Positions 30,969 through 39,302 of a stretch of DNA of 64,000 bases are shown piece after piece. The notes beneath the pieces are model-generated. The model did no database searches. It saw only the letters and a program-made list of their open reading frames with translations, and had not been told where the DNA came from. Made by a program: the position numbers and the translations under genes. Position 1 is the stretch's first letter. Every line of letters starts with the position of its first letter. The stretch is from Nitrospira sp. (lineage in GTDB: Bacteria > Nitrospirota > Nitrospiria > Nitrospirales > Nitrospiraceae): assembly GCA_018242765.1 (NCBI GenBank), contig JAFEBH010000011.1, forward strand, positions 396,659 to 460,658, read 5' to 3'.

Positions 30969-31089
30969 TGGGCAAGGCTGGCTCATGTCTTCTGCTCGCG
31001 CACCGCGCACGCAAGAAGGATGTGGATCGCTGAGAGAGGGGAGGTGCTCGGTGCATGCGCGCAATCAAGACATGGACCAGCCTCGCCCA
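30969..31089. repeat. Long imperfect inverted repeat, family 1, copy C
   Basis: Left arm about 30969-31010 (TGGGCAAGGCTGGCTCATGT and on), right arm about 31044-31089, loop about 33 nt. This is the best preserved copy; the core GGTGCATGCGCGCAAT is in the right arm. It begins three bases after the amidohydrolase stop codon. Confidence 0.85.
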
Positions 31090-31125
31090 TGATGGGTGAA
31101 GGAAAAATAAAGAGGAGATGAGAGA

Positions 31126-31809
31126 ATGAAGAGTGAAATCCTATATCCCGGTGCATTTCCGATGGTGCGTATTGAATTGGCGGAAGGAGAAAAGATCAAG
31201 GCGGAGTCTGGTGCGATGGTCGCCTGTTCTCCGACCATTGATATCGAAAGCAAAATGGAAGGCGGGTTTCTCGGCGCCTTGTCACGGAAATTTCTGACGG
31301 GGGAGAAGTTTTTCTTTCAGACTCTTCGTGCAAGTCGGGGGGCCGGTGAGGTGTTGCTGGCGTCGACGGTGCCCGGAGAGACGGTGATTCTTGAACTCGA
31401 TGGCGTGAACGAATACATGGTGCAGAAAGACGGATTTCTTGCCGGTGCAGACGGAGTCGTCATCGATAGTCAAATGCAGAGTATGACTCGCGGATTGTTG
31501 GGCGGGGAAGGGTTCTTTCTTCTCAAGATGAGCGGGAAAGGCATGCTCGTGCTGAACAGCTTCGGTGCCATTCACAAGATCGAATTGAAACCTGGTCAGG
31601 AATATATTGTCGACAATAGTCATCTGGTGGCTTGGTCCTCCACCACATCGTACAACATCGAAAAAGCCACCTCCGGATGGGTGGCCAGCTTTACGTCGGG
31701 CGAAGGCTTTGTGTGCCGATTCCGCGGGCCAGGTGTCGTCTACATTCAGAGCCGGAATCCCGGCGGATTCGGGGCATGGGTGCGACAGTTCATCCCCGTA
31801 GCGGAGTAA
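31126..31809 (+). CDS. AIM24/TIGR00266 family protein
   Basis: A 227-aa protein matching the AIM24 family: MVRIELAEGEKIKAESGAMVACSP, the glycine-rich GGFLGALSRKFLTGEKFFFQ, and the repeated beta segments GEVLLAS and GFLLKMSGKGMLVLNSFGA. It ends with FVCRFRGPGVVYIQSRNP. Members are beta-sandwich proteins; the yeast relative acts in mitochondrial inner-membrane organisation, and bacterial roles are unclear. No signal peptide or membrane helix is seen. A Shine-Dalgarno GAGGAGATGAGAG precedes the start. The length is normal for the family. Confidence 0.85.
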   Translation: MKSEILYPGAFPMVRIELAEGEKIKAESGAMVACSPTIDIESKMEGGFLGALSRKFLTGEKFFFQTLRASRGAGEVLLASTVPGETVILELDGVNEYMVQKDGFLAGADGVVIDSQMQSMTRGLLGGEGFFLLKMSGKGMLVLNSFGAIHKIELKPGQEYIVDNSHLVAWSSTTSYNIEKATSGWVASFTSGEGFVCRFRGPGVVYIQSRNPGGFGAWVRQFIPVAE

Positions 31810-31819
31810 TGATGAGTCG

Positions 31820-31909
31820 ATGGTCATTTGTCATTCGTCATCAAAAGGATTGGGAGACTCAAACGCAAGGTAACGACCGTTCTTTACCAATGACAGTTGA
31901 CCAATGACT
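31820..31909. repeat. GTCATT/AATGAC-type inverted repeat
   Basis: TGGTCATTTGTCATTCGTCAT on one side and ACCAATGACAGTTGACCAATG on the other are partly complementary runs of a 7-8 bp unit. They fill the gap between the AIM24 and M48 genes. Confidence 0.5.
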
Positions 31910-33049
31910 ATGTCTCCTAATGCGCTCTGCTTCGGCGACGAATTTCCTGCGACAGGCGTGCCGTGTCTTGTCCAGATTGAAGCTCATGGACTCACGGTAA
32001 CCCATGCTCCTGAACAGGATGGAGCTGGCAACCGTTCAGAGTCTGTGTGCTTTTCAGATGTATCCGTTTCAGCGGGCGGATTGGACCATGATCAGCTGGT
32101 GCTGCATTGGGGAGGAGCAGCGGGCCAGAGAACGCTGTATTTGAAGAATCCTGATGTGATTCGGGCCTTTCGACGCATGGCGCCGGATCACATGAGTCGT
32201 CCACTTGAACAGGCGGCAGAACAGGTCCGTCAAGTTCGGCAACGTCATCGGGTCGTGTGGGGGCTCGTCAGCGGAACGGTCCTTGTGCTGGTACTGGGAT
32301 TGTGGTTCGGCAGTGATCTGTTGGTCGAACTTGCCGTTAATCGCATTCCGGTCGAGTGGGAACAGAAGTTGGGTGAATCAGCCTACCGTGAGTTTCTTGC
32401 GGGGCAGGATGTGACGAAAGACGGGCCCGCAGTGGCTGCGGTCAAGGAGATGACACAGCGCCTAGCCAGTCAGGTGCCCAACAACCCCTATCGCTTCGAG
32501 GTCACTGTCGTGAAGAGCGACGTGGTGAATGCCTTTGCGCTGCCCGGTGGGTATGTCGTCGTATTCACGGGGTTGATGAAAAAGGCGGAGAGTCCGGAAG
32601 AAGTGGCGGGGGTTTTGGCTCATGAGTTGAACCATGTGCTCCAGCGGCATGGACTTGAACGGATCATCAAACAGCTGGGATTTGTGGCCGTCGTGTCGAT
32701 CGTCCTGGGCAATCCACCGGGGCTGGGCGGGGTTATGAAACAGCTCGGGGTGGAATTGATGACGCTGAAGTTCGGCCGAGCTCAGGAGACCGAAGCGGAT
32801 ACCACCGGCCTTGATTTGCTGTATCGTGCAAAAATTAACCCCGAAGGGATGATCACGTTCTTCGAGCGACTGGCTGAGAAAGACGAAGGACGGGTCGAGT
32901 GGCTCTCCACCCATCCGATGAGCAGCGCCAGGGCCGATCATCTCAAAGCACGACTCGCGGCAATGCCGAAGCAGAAGACTGAGCCGTTCTCCTTTGAGTG
33001 GCCGAAGGTCCGAGAAGGATTGGGCGTGTCCTTGGGCTCTGCTCCGTGA
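31904..33049 (+). CDS. M48 family zinc metallopeptidase with one membrane helix
   Basis: A 381-aa protein. The N-terminal ~110 residues form a soluble domain, followed by a transmembrane helix at about 118-137. The peptidase domain has the zinc motif HELNH (His240, Glu241, His244) and a third ligand in ETEAD (Glu295). This corresponds to membrane-anchored Oma1/BepA-like peptidases that degrade misfolded envelope proteins. A second start two codons later is equally possible. Its stop overlaps the GTG start of the phosphodiesterase gene by four bases, so the two are translationally coupled. Confidence 0.85.
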   Translation: MTMSPNALCFGDEFPATGVPCLVQIEAHGLTVTHAPEQDGAGNRSESVCFSDVSVSAGGLDHDQLVLHWGGAAGQRTLYLKNPDVIRAFRRMAPDHMSRPLEQAAEQVRQVRQRHRVVWGLVSGTVLVLVLGLWFGSDLLVELAVNRIPVEWEQKLGESAYREFLAGQDVTKDGPAVAAVKEMTQRLASQVPNNPYRFEVTVVKSDVVNAFALPGGYVVVFTGLMKKAESPEEVAGVLAHELNHVLQRHGLERIIKQLGFVAVVSIVLGNPPGLGGVMKQLGVELMTLKFGRAQETEADTTGLDLLYRAKINPEGMITFFERLAEKDEGRVEWLSTHPMSSARADHLKARLAAMPKQKTEPFSFEWPKVREGLGVSLGSAP

Positions 33050-33546
33050 GCCGATCACGGCTCTTCCGTATCGGAGTCATCGCCGACACGCATGGCCTGT
33101 TCGACCCGGCAATCCAGCAGCATTTCCAACATGTCGATCATATCGTGCATGCCGGTGATATCGGCAAGCCCACCGTCATCGATCACCTGAAGGACATCGC
33201 TCCAGTGACGGCGGTTTCCGGCAACGTAGACGAGTACGAGAAGAGCGGTTTTCCGACCGAGGCGTTGCTGAACTTGAATGGGTTCCGTATTGCGATTCGG
33301 CATGTCGTGTTTGAAGCAGGGAAGCTGAGCAAAGAAGGGAGAGCGTTTCTCGATCGTATGCGACCAGACATTTGTATCTTTGGTCATACTCACCAACCAA
33401 AGAACGAATGGCTCGGCGACACGCTGCTCTTCAACTCCGGCTCAGCTGGGCCGAAGCGATTTAAGCTGCCGAGGATGCTAGGAGTGATCACGATCGGGGC
33501 GCAGCTGTCGGCGAGACACATTCGCTTGAAAGATCGGATTGCATGA
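33046..33546 (+). CDS. YfcE/MJ0936-type metallophosphoesterase
   Basis: A 166-aa protein with the calcineurin-like metal motifs IADTHG (DxH), VHAGDIG (GD), SGNVD (GN) and FGHTHQP (GHxH). The size fits the small single-domain phosphodiesterases that hydrolyse model phosphodiesters with manganese. The GTG at 33046 overlaps the M48 stop (GTGA), which fixes the start and argues for coupling. The physiological substrate is unknown. Confidence 0.85.
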   Translation: MSRSRLFRIGVIADTHGLFDPAIQQHFQHVDHIVHAGDIGKPTVIDHLKDIAPVTAVSGNVDEYEKSGFPTEALLNLNGFRIAIRHVVFEAGKLSKEGRAFLDRMRPDICIFGHTHQPKNEWLGDTLLFNSGSAGPKRFKLPRMLGVITIGAQLSARHIRLKDRIA

Positions 33547-33655
33547 TTTGCGATTTCTGATGAGACGAGATAGTGCCGAAATCTTGGATTGTGTTAGATG
33601 AGGACTTGCACGACGAATGAGACAACACGATTATTTTGATGAAAGGGGAAAAATC

Positions 33656-34246
33656 ATGGGCAGATTGGGTCAACGAACTATTGCTGCGATGGTGTTGCTG
33701 AGTGTGATGATCATGAGTACTGCATGCTATGGTCCGTTCAATCTCACGAAGAATGTCTATCGCTGGAACAGTAATGTCAAAGGCAACGGTCAAGTCAACG
33801 ACAAATGGATGAAGGAAATCGTATTCTTCGGCATGTTGATTGTCCCGGCCTATATGTTCTCCGCGTTACTGGATACCTTCATCTTCAATTCGATGCATTT
33901 TTGGACGGGTGAAAGCCCCATCAAGGAGTCCGATCTGGGTAGCGATGATACGAGGGTGGCCACGTTAGGAGAGACCACCATTCGATGGACTGCTTCAAGC
34001 GATGGTGCAGTTGTGACCTACGAGCGTCATGGCATCGTCGAACGCCGTGCCACGATCGTCGCCAGTGCGACGGGCTATCGCCTGATTGACGAACATGGGA
34101 ATCTTCTCTCGGAAGCGGAGTATGCGGCCGATGGGAGTGTGCGTCTGCTGAACGGTGAATGCCAGGTTGTGAAGGAATTGAGTCAGGAGCAGCTGAGAAC
34201 AATCGCCGGGGATCGGGTTGCACTGTTTGCTGAAGTAGGAAGGTAA
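33656..34246 (+). CDS. DUF3332 family lipoprotein
   Basis: A 196-aa protein starting MGRLGQRTIAAMVLLSVMIMSTACYG, a lipoprotein signal with lipobox MSTAC. The following CYGPFNLTKNVYRWNSNV is typical of DUF3332. A second hydrophobic segment (FFGMLIVPAYMFSALLDTFIFNSM) lies around residues 57-80. The C-terminal half is a soluble beta domain. The ATG at 33656 is chosen over an upstream one because GAAAGGGG precedes it. Family function unknown; envelope location likely. Confidence 0.75.
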   Translation: MGRLGQRTIAAMVLLSVMIMSTACYGPFNLTKNVYRWNSNVKGNGQVNDKWMKEIVFFGMLIVPAYMFSALLDTFIFNSMHFWTGESPIKESDLGSDDTRVATLGETTIRWTASSDGAVVTYERHGIVERRATIVASATGYRLIDEHGNLLSEAEYAADGSVRLLNGECQVVKELSQEQLRTIAGDRVALFAEVGR

Positions 34247-34258
34247 CGTCTTGTTGGT

Positions 34259-34295
34259 GTCAGTCTGATGCCGGTTAGACCGGCATCAGACTGAC
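34259..34295. terminator. Perfect 17-bp hairpin between convergent genes
   Basis: GTCAGTCTGATGCCGGT, a TAG loop and its exact complement form a 17-bp perfect stem. It lies between the plus-strand DUF3332 gene and the minus-strand beta-barrel gene and could end both transcripts, although neither side has a clear T-tract. Confidence 0.6.
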
Positions 34296-34303
34296 GCGGA
34301 GCT

Positions 34304-34987
34304 TTAAAAGCGTAGGCCAACCCCAAGTAGTCCATAGTGAGTGCGAAAATCGGCAGCCAGTCCTTCCCAGTGATAGTTTGACGACAGATACCGGTACTCA
34401 CCGAATAAAAAGAACGCCATATCTCGCTGCTTATTGAACAGGGTGAGTTGTGGTTTCAGCACGACTTGTGCTCCACCGAGAAACTGATGCGTGAAGGCAC
34501 GGGCTGAGTCAAAATCCTTATCGTCGCGTCCTGCGATGTTCGGATTAAGGAGCGTGCCGTGAGACCATCCGATGCCAGCACCGATGTATGGGCGAAGCCG
34601 TTCTCCCGGATAGCGGAGGATCAGGTTGAACGTTGTATTGATCATCAGCATGTCCGAACGTCCCGTTTCATTCTTGCGTCCATTCGCAATGTTGGGAAAG
34701 GACAGGGCTGTGTCATGAATGTTGGAGTCCATCTCGAGGCCCACGATTCGTTTCAGAACGGCTGGAAAGACTCCAATTTTGAACCCCGCTCCAAAGCCCT
34801 GCTGAGCTGAGGCAGAAACGCTTGTTCCTTGGTTGAATAGATCCTGATTTCCGGGCAACGTGCCCAGTGTGTATCCACTCAATTCAATATCTCCAAATTC
34901 GGCTGGGAACGCGACGTCGGTAAGGCTTGGACAGCAAGACAGTAAACTCAGTAGCAGGGCGGATCGCACCAGGGAGTCGAGTCCCAT
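34304..34987 (-). CDS. Outer-membrane beta-barrel protein, 227 aa
   Basis: A signal peptide (MGLDSLVRSALLLSLLSCCPSL) is followed by amphipathic strands (GFGAGFKIGVFP, MINTTFNLILRYP, LRPYIGAGIGWSHG, FFLFGEYRYLSSNY). It ends in LLGVGLRF, with the terminal Phe typical of barrels folded by the BAM machinery. The size predicts eight strands, resembling OmpW/OprF-N or acyloxyacyl-hydrolase-like barrels. It is not closely related to the three tandem barrels at 18-22 kb. Function unknown. Confidence 0.75.
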   Translation of the reverse strand: MGLDSLVRSALLLSLLSCCPSLTDVAFPAEFGDIELSGYTLGTLPGNQDLFNQGTSVSASAQQGFGAGFKIGVFPAVLKRIVGLEMDSNIHDTALSFPNIANGRKNETGRSDMLMINTTFNLILRYPGERLRPYIGAGIGWSHGTLLNPNIAGRDDKDFDSARAFTHQFLGGAQVVLKPQLTLFNKQRDMAFFLFGEYRYLSSNYHWEGLAADFRTHYGLLGVGLRF

Positions 34988-35017
34988 GGTTCAACAAGAG
35001 CCTGAAGGCAAGAAAAT

Positions 35018-35054
35018 GAAAGGGCCTTCCGGACATCATCCTGAAGGCCCTTTC
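35018..35054. terminator. Rho-independent hairpin, usable in both directions
   Basis: GAAAGGGCCTTC pairs perfectly with GAAGGCCCTTTC around a 13-nt loop, with T-rich sequence on the plus side. It lies 24 bp downstream of the minus-strand TRL-like gene. Confidence 0.75.
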
Positions 35055-35077
35055 TTCTATTCGGGTACTGCAGTCGC

Positions 35078-35398
35078 CTAGTTACCGCGAACGATCGTGC
35101 ACCACTCACCGATAATGCCAAGAATGTTCTTGGCTGAGTGGTCGACAACCGCAACGGTGGTGATACCACCAGCCGCTTTTGCTGCTGAGACGCTTGCATC
35201 ACCGGTAGCAACCCAACCCAGGATCGACTGGCCGCAGGCCTTACCCTCTTTGGAGGCTCCTGATGCGTCGGTGGCTGTATCGCCGTACTTCGCTTCGGTG
35301 TAAATCGTGCCTAACATCGGAGACGCAACAATCATACAACCCGACGTGCTGAGTCCGATGAGGACTGCAAGAGTAAGTAGAAGGCTCGTCCGCTTCAT
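35078..35398 (-). CDS. TRL-like lipoprotein, 106 aa
   Basis: The start MKRTSLLLTLAVLIGLSTSGC gives a lipoprotein signal with lipobox STSGC; the frame is open upstream, but AAGGAGG lies just before this ATG. The mature part MIVASPMLGTIYTEAKYG, GKACGQSILGWVATGDASV, AAGGITTVAVVDHSAKNILG matches the small TRL-like family almost throughout. Members are periplasmic or outer-membrane lipoproteins of unknown role. It is divergent from the PEGA gene. Confidence 0.8.
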   Translation of the reverse strand: MKRTSLLLTLAVLIGLSTSGCMIVASPMLGTIYTEAKYGDTATDASGASKEGKACGQSILGWVATGDASVSAAKAAGGITTVAVVDHSAKNILGIIGEWCTIVRGN

Positions 35399-35638
35399 GA
35401 ATCCTCCTTGTGGATGAAGTTTTATAAACCCCTGTGATCTGCCTAGGTACTCTAAGCGTTCACCGAGTCGGAGTATAGTCAAATGCGTGAGAGTCGTCAA
35501 TGTGAAACTTGATCCGGACGATGTCGTGTCGTGCATGGAGAGGAAGGCGAATATAATCATTTGTACTCATTGTGCGAGGTGGATTTGCTCGCACGTCACC
35601 GACATGATATGAGTGAGAAAACGAAAGTGAGGGTGTCG

Positions 35639-36064
35639 ATGCTATTACAAATCGGTTTTATTCAGAAGTGTTCTCGGATACTCGCGATCCTTGTCTGTGC
35701 GGCCTATCTGTCAGGATGTTCTTTTTTCGGCGGGTCATCGCAGAACTTCGCGGTCAGTTCAGATCCGATGGGTGCTACGGTGCGGATCAATGGTCAACAG
35801 GTTGGTGTCACGCCGCTCCAATATCAGGTTTCTCGAAGAGGGGATCTGTTGATTGAAGTAGAAAAAACAGGTTACAGGAGCCAATTTCGACAAACCTCGA
35901 GAAAGCTGAGTTCTTTAGGAATTGCAGATGTCATAGGCGGAGCCTTTCTTTTGCTTCCGCTTATTGGTCTTGTCGCGCCAGGGGCATGGGAGCAGGACCC
36001 TGCTGCGATGGGGTTCTCTCTCGAACCTGCCGCAGCATCGTCGACTTCCACGCCCGCTCCCTGA
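35639..36064 (+). CDS. PEGA domain lipoprotein, 141 aa
   Basis: The protein starts MLLQIGFIQKCSRILAILVCAAYLSGC, giving a lipobox LSGC. The mature part contains one PEGA domain (VSSDPMGATVRINGQQVGVTPLQYQVSRRGDLLIEVEKTGY) and then a second hydrophobic stretch (IADVIGGAFLLLPLIGLVAPGAW). PEGA domains are surface-associated beta folds with unclear binding roles. An earlier ATG at 35609 is possible; the later one has GAGGG eight bases upstream. Followed by 364 bp without a gene. Confidence 0.7.
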   Translation: MLLQIGFIQKCSRILAILVCAAYLSGCSFFGGSSQNFAVSSDPMGATVRINGQQVGVTPLQYQVSRRGDLLIEVEKTGYRSQFRQTSRKLSSLGIADVIGGAFLLLPLIGLVAPGAWEQDPAAMGFSLEPAAASSTSTPAP

Positions 36065-36428
36065 AGCTGGCGGGATGTGCTGATCCTTTTACCGGAGAAT
36101 TTACGGCATGCCCGCAAGGTGCAATCCGGTAAATTCATAGTAGAGGCCTTTGTGCATCTGCCGGTTCATCGCTCAGATTTTCACTCTGAGCTTGGGTGGG
36201 GTATTTTGCTATTACGTCACCCACCCTTCGCATGCTCTGCAGAGAGCAGAAAAATCGTCAAGCTGATCCTCGATTACTCACGATCAAGACTCCTTGGTCA
36301 CTCTGTGTGGGTGAACGCTGTAAGTGAAAATTTTTTGTAAACATTGGAGTCGAACTCAGCTATACTCTGCGGTGTTTCGACGATGGTGCGGGTACTTAAC
36401 CACTTTACTAACTACCGGAGGAGGACTT
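36065..36428. other. Intergenic region with a hairpin and a possible promoter
   Basis: A GGGTGGGG/CACCCACCC stem-loop lies near 36195-36228 and might end the PEGA transcript. TTGTAA followed 20 bp later by TATACT (about 36335-36367) is a weak promoter candidate for the DUF3015 gene. No further gene is supported. Confidence 0.35.
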
Positions 36429-36938
36429 ATGTCGAAGAAAGTACTCTTATTGGCTGTTGCGATCCTGTTTGGTAGCCAGGCGGGGTTGGCAATGGCAGCA
36501 AATCCAGACACTGGTCCGGGCTGTGGGTTGGGGAAATTGGCTTGGAGTGATTACAAGGGCCAGAAGGAGATTGCGCCACAGGTGATGATGGCTACCACGA
36601 ACGGAACATTCGGCAGTCAGACATTCGGTATCAGCACCGGCACTTCCGGGTGTACAAACGATGGCAAGATCTTGGGTGAGCACAAGACAACGATGTTTGC
36701 ATCGTTGAATTTCGATGCCCTCACGGCTGAAATGGCTCAAGGACAGGGAGAACACCTGGCCTCGCTGGCAACGCTGATGGGTGTGCCGGCAGAGCGTCAT
36801 GCAGAGTTCTTTGCCATGACCCAGGAACGGTATACGTCTCTCGTTCAGGCTGGCGAAGCGTCTCCAGTCGCGCTCGTGAAGTCCCTCAACGATGCAATCG
36901 CGGGCCATCCGGTCCTCGCACAGGCATCGCTACGTTAA
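36429..36938 (+). CDS. DUF3015 family exported protein
   Basis: A 169-aa protein with the signal peptide MSKKVLLLAVAILFGSQAGLAMA. The mature start matches DUF3015 closely: GPGCGLGKLAWSDY, APQVMMATTNGTFGSQTFGI and GTSGCTNDG. Two conserved cysteines (in GPGCG and GTSGC) could form a disulphide. The ATG at 36429 has GGAGGAGG seven bases upstream. It lies just before a DUF4105 gene, a pairing I recall from other Gram-negatives. Periplasmic, function unknown. Confidence 0.85.
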   Translation: MSKKVLLLAVAILFGSQAGLAMAANPDTGPGCGLGKLAWSDYKGQKEIAPQVMMATTNGTFGSQTFGISTGTSGCTNDGKILGEHKTTMFASLNFDALTAEMAQGQGEHLASLATLMGVPAERHAEFFAMTQERYTSLVQAGEASPVALVKSLNDAIAGHPVLAQASLR

Positions 36939-36948
36939 GCTAGTACGA

Positions 36949-36979
36949 GGGCCCTGGCAGAAATGCCGGGGCCCTTATT
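36949..36979 (+). terminator. Hairpin between the DUF3015 and DUF4105 genes
   Basis: GGGCCCTGGCA, a GAAA tetraloop and TGCCGGGGCCC form a GC-rich stem followed by TTATT. It may attenuate transcription into the next gene, whose GTG start is only 16 bp later. Confidence 0.7.
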
Positions 36980-36994
36980 GCCTCTGTTTACACC

Positions 36995-38902
36995 GTGTTG
37001 GTTCTACTCGTTGGGTTTCTAGCCTGTCTGGTCGCTCCTCTTTCCTCTGCGGCACAGGAAGCTGATCAAGAGCTTTATTCCAAACAGCTCATCCACCAGG
37101 CTGAAGGAGCCCGGCTCGCAGACCATCGTGAATGGCAGCTGTTATTGCACTATCGGAAGAATCTCTTTGGTGGCTACGAGAGCGAGCAGGACGATCCTGG
37201 TTTTTTCTTATCGCCCAAAGGAAAGACGGATCCTGCCGCTGAGCTTGCGGCGACACTTGCGCAATTCTTTTCCGCTGATCTGGTTGGTCGCTCAAAGCAG
37301 TCTGCACAATGTGCGTTCGTTGCACGGTACCACTGGCTCAAGGAACAATTGCGGTTTGACCCGGCTCGACTCCCACCGATGGCTTGTGAGCGGTTTGATC
37401 GATGGTACAAAGATTTTGAGGTGCAATCGATCTCCCTGATCTTCCCGTCAGCTTTTCTGAACAATCCGGCGTCCATGTTCGGCCATACCCTGTTTCGTGT
37501 TGATCAGGCCGGACAAACGGAACAAACGCGGATCCTTGCCTATACAATAAACTACGCGGCAGACGTCCCTCCCAACGCTGGTATTGCCTATCCGATACGA
37601 GGCATTTTCGGCAGTTACAAAGGATACTTTTCGACGATCCCTTATTATCTTAAGGTTCAGCAATATCGAGACATCGAAAACCGTGATATCTGGGAATATA
37701 GGCTGAATCTCACGGAAAACCAAATACGGCGCTTCCTGATGCATGCGTGGGAACTGGGAAACGCCTACTTTGACTATTTTTTCTTCAAGGAGAATTGTTC
37801 GTATCATATTCTCGCGCTCTTGGACTATGCCAACCCTGAATTACACATGACCGATGAGTTCATAGGGTGGACTGTTCCGGCCGATACGATTCGATTGGTC
37901 GTGTCAAAACCTGGCCTGGTGTCTGATATCACCTATCGGCCATCTCGTAGTACTGTAATCAAACGGAAGCGTGAAGCATTGTCTGCGGAGGAACGAGATC
38001 TGGCGAATCGGATGACACAGGATATTGAGGAGCTGAGCTCACCGGCATTCACGGGATTACTCCCTGCCAAACAAGCCTTTCTGCTCGATTTAGCATCAGA
38101 CTATCTGCGCTATCGGATTGAGACGGCCAATTCTCCAAAGCCGGAATGGAAGGAACGGAACAGAGTTGTGTTGGCTACTCGCAGTCAGCTCCGCATCCCA
38201 TCCAAGGACTTCTTGGTGCGCCCTTTTGCGAAGCAGCCTGAACTTGGACATAAGATGCACCGAGTTTCGATCGGAGGAGGTTGGCGTAATAACGACACCT
38301 TTGAAGAAGCGACCTTTCGCGGCGGTTATCATGACTTGCTCGATCCGGAGGTTGGGTATACGCCGGACGCGCAGATTGAACTGGCTTCGATTACGGTGCG
38401 GCACTACAATCGAGCAGATCAGACCAGGGTAGAACGGGCGACGTTGCTCAACCTTCTCTCCCTTTCCCCGATCGATTCCGTTTTTCACGCCCCCTCCTGG
38501 AAGCTCAACCTTGGGATGAATACCATCCGGCATAACGAGTGTCGGCTCTGCAGCAACGGCATCTTCAGCGGCGGGATCGGAGGGGCAAAAGAATTGCGAT
38601 TGCTCAATCGTGAAGTCTTGTTTGCTTTTGCGGAAACCGAAGTAAGCGTCAGCAAGGCCTATGATGAAATGCATCGAATCGGCGGAGGCGGAACAGTCGG
38701 CATACTGGCTGATATGACCGAGCGTTGGAAAATTATGGCAACGGGGTCATATCTAAAATTTCCCTTGGGTGACAAGTCAGACGATTTTCGGTGGTACGTC
38801 GGATCACGATTCACGCTGGTGCAGAATTGGGCGGTCAGGCTGGAATACAACCATCGTGATCGGGATAATGATGTCCTCTTCAGCGTCCAGGCCTATTTTT
38901 GA
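36995..38902 (+). CDS. DUF4105 (Lnb-like N-terminal domain) exported protein
   Basis: A 635-aa protein with a GTG start and a signal peptide (MLVLLVGFLACLVAPLSSAAQ). The DUF4105 domain spans about residues 120-290: FPSAFLNNPASMFGHTLFRVD, IRGIFGSYKGYFSTIPYYLKVQQY and FKENCSYHILALLDYANP, with a conserved Asn-Cys-Ser resembling a cysteine-type active site. The C-terminal ~230 residues show alternating strands that could form an outer-membrane barrel. The domain is related to the lipoprotein N-acylation protein Lnb, so an acyltransferase or lipid role is possible but unproven. Linked to DUF3015 upstream. Confidence 0.8.
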   Translation: MLVLLVGFLACLVAPLSSAAQEADQELYSKQLIHQAEGARLADHREWQLLLHYRKNLFGGYESEQDDPGFFLSPKGKTDPAAELAATLAQFFSADLVGRSKQSAQCAFVARYHWLKEQLRFDPARLPPMACERFDRWYKDFEVQSISLIFPSAFLNNPASMFGHTLFRVDQAGQTEQTRILAYTINYAADVPPNAGIAYPIRGIFGSYKGYFSTIPYYLKVQQYRDIENRDIWEYRLNLTENQIRRFLMHAWELGNAYFDYFFFKENCSYHILALLDYANPELHMTDEFIGWTVPADTIRLVVSKPGLVSDITYRPSRSTVIKRKREALSAEERDLANRMTQDIEELSSPAFTGLLPAKQAFLLDLASDYLRYRIETANSPKPEWKERNRVVLATRSQLRIPSKDFLVRPFAKQPELGHKMHRVSIGGGWRNNDTFEEATFRGGYHDLLDPEVGYTPDAQIELASITVRHYNRADQTRVERATLLNLLSLSPIDSVFHAPSWKLNLGMNTIRHNECRLCSNGIFSGGIGGAKELRLLNREVLFAFAETEVSVSKAYDEMHRIGGGGTVGILADMTERWKIMATGSYLKFPLGDKSDDFRWYVGSRFTLVQNWAVRLEYNHRDRDNDVLFSVQAYF

Positions 38903-38926
38903 GTGCGAGATGGTCCTGCGGGGGAA

Positions 38927-39181
38927 CTAGTACTTGATTCGCTTGAGGTGGAATCGAGAGAAGGCGTCTGACTCGAGCGTGGGGTGGGGTGTTTTCGTCC
39001 TTGGCTGGTTAAAATCAACGTCGATCTCCTCTTTGCTCGCTCCAAGCTTGATGTGCTCGAAATCCGCTTCCTTATTCCCAACCATGGCCATCATGACCGA
39101 GCACCCAGAGAGAGTCAGCAGCACATACAGGGTCAGCAGCACAAACAGTCCACAGAGTAGGCTGGAAAAGGCTTTGAGCAT
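38927..39181 (-). CDS. Small lipoprotein, 84 aa
   Basis: From the ATG at 39181 the protein begins MLKAFSSLLCGLFVLLTLYV and has a lipobox LSGC. The mature part is about 55 residues and includes the short motif KLGASKEEIDVDFNQP, reminiscent of SmpA/OmlA-type lipoproteins (G.s.eei...G.P). A Shine-Dalgarno GGAGG precedes the start; upstream in-frame codons are ignored. Its 3' end faces the DUF4105 gene. Envelope location likely, role unknown. Confidence 0.65.
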   Translation of the reverse strand: MLKAFSSLLCGLFVLLTLYVLLTLSGCSVMMAMVGNKEADFEHIKLGASKEEIDVDFNQPRTKTPHPTLESDAFSRFHLKRIKY

Positions 39182-39302
39182 CTCACATCCTCCACGGAGC
39201 GGGGTACGTTGCAAGCCCTTTGTCGAATGAGCTATAGCGCGGTTTAGAAAATGAGACAAGCAAACCGTCATTTTTTTCATGCGTTGGAGGTAGCTGGCCC
39301 TG

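Noticed and set aside
34259..34295. The perfect 17-bp hairpin as an operator or small RNA
   Set aside because: Its position between convergent gene ends fits a shared transcription end better than regulation of a promoter.
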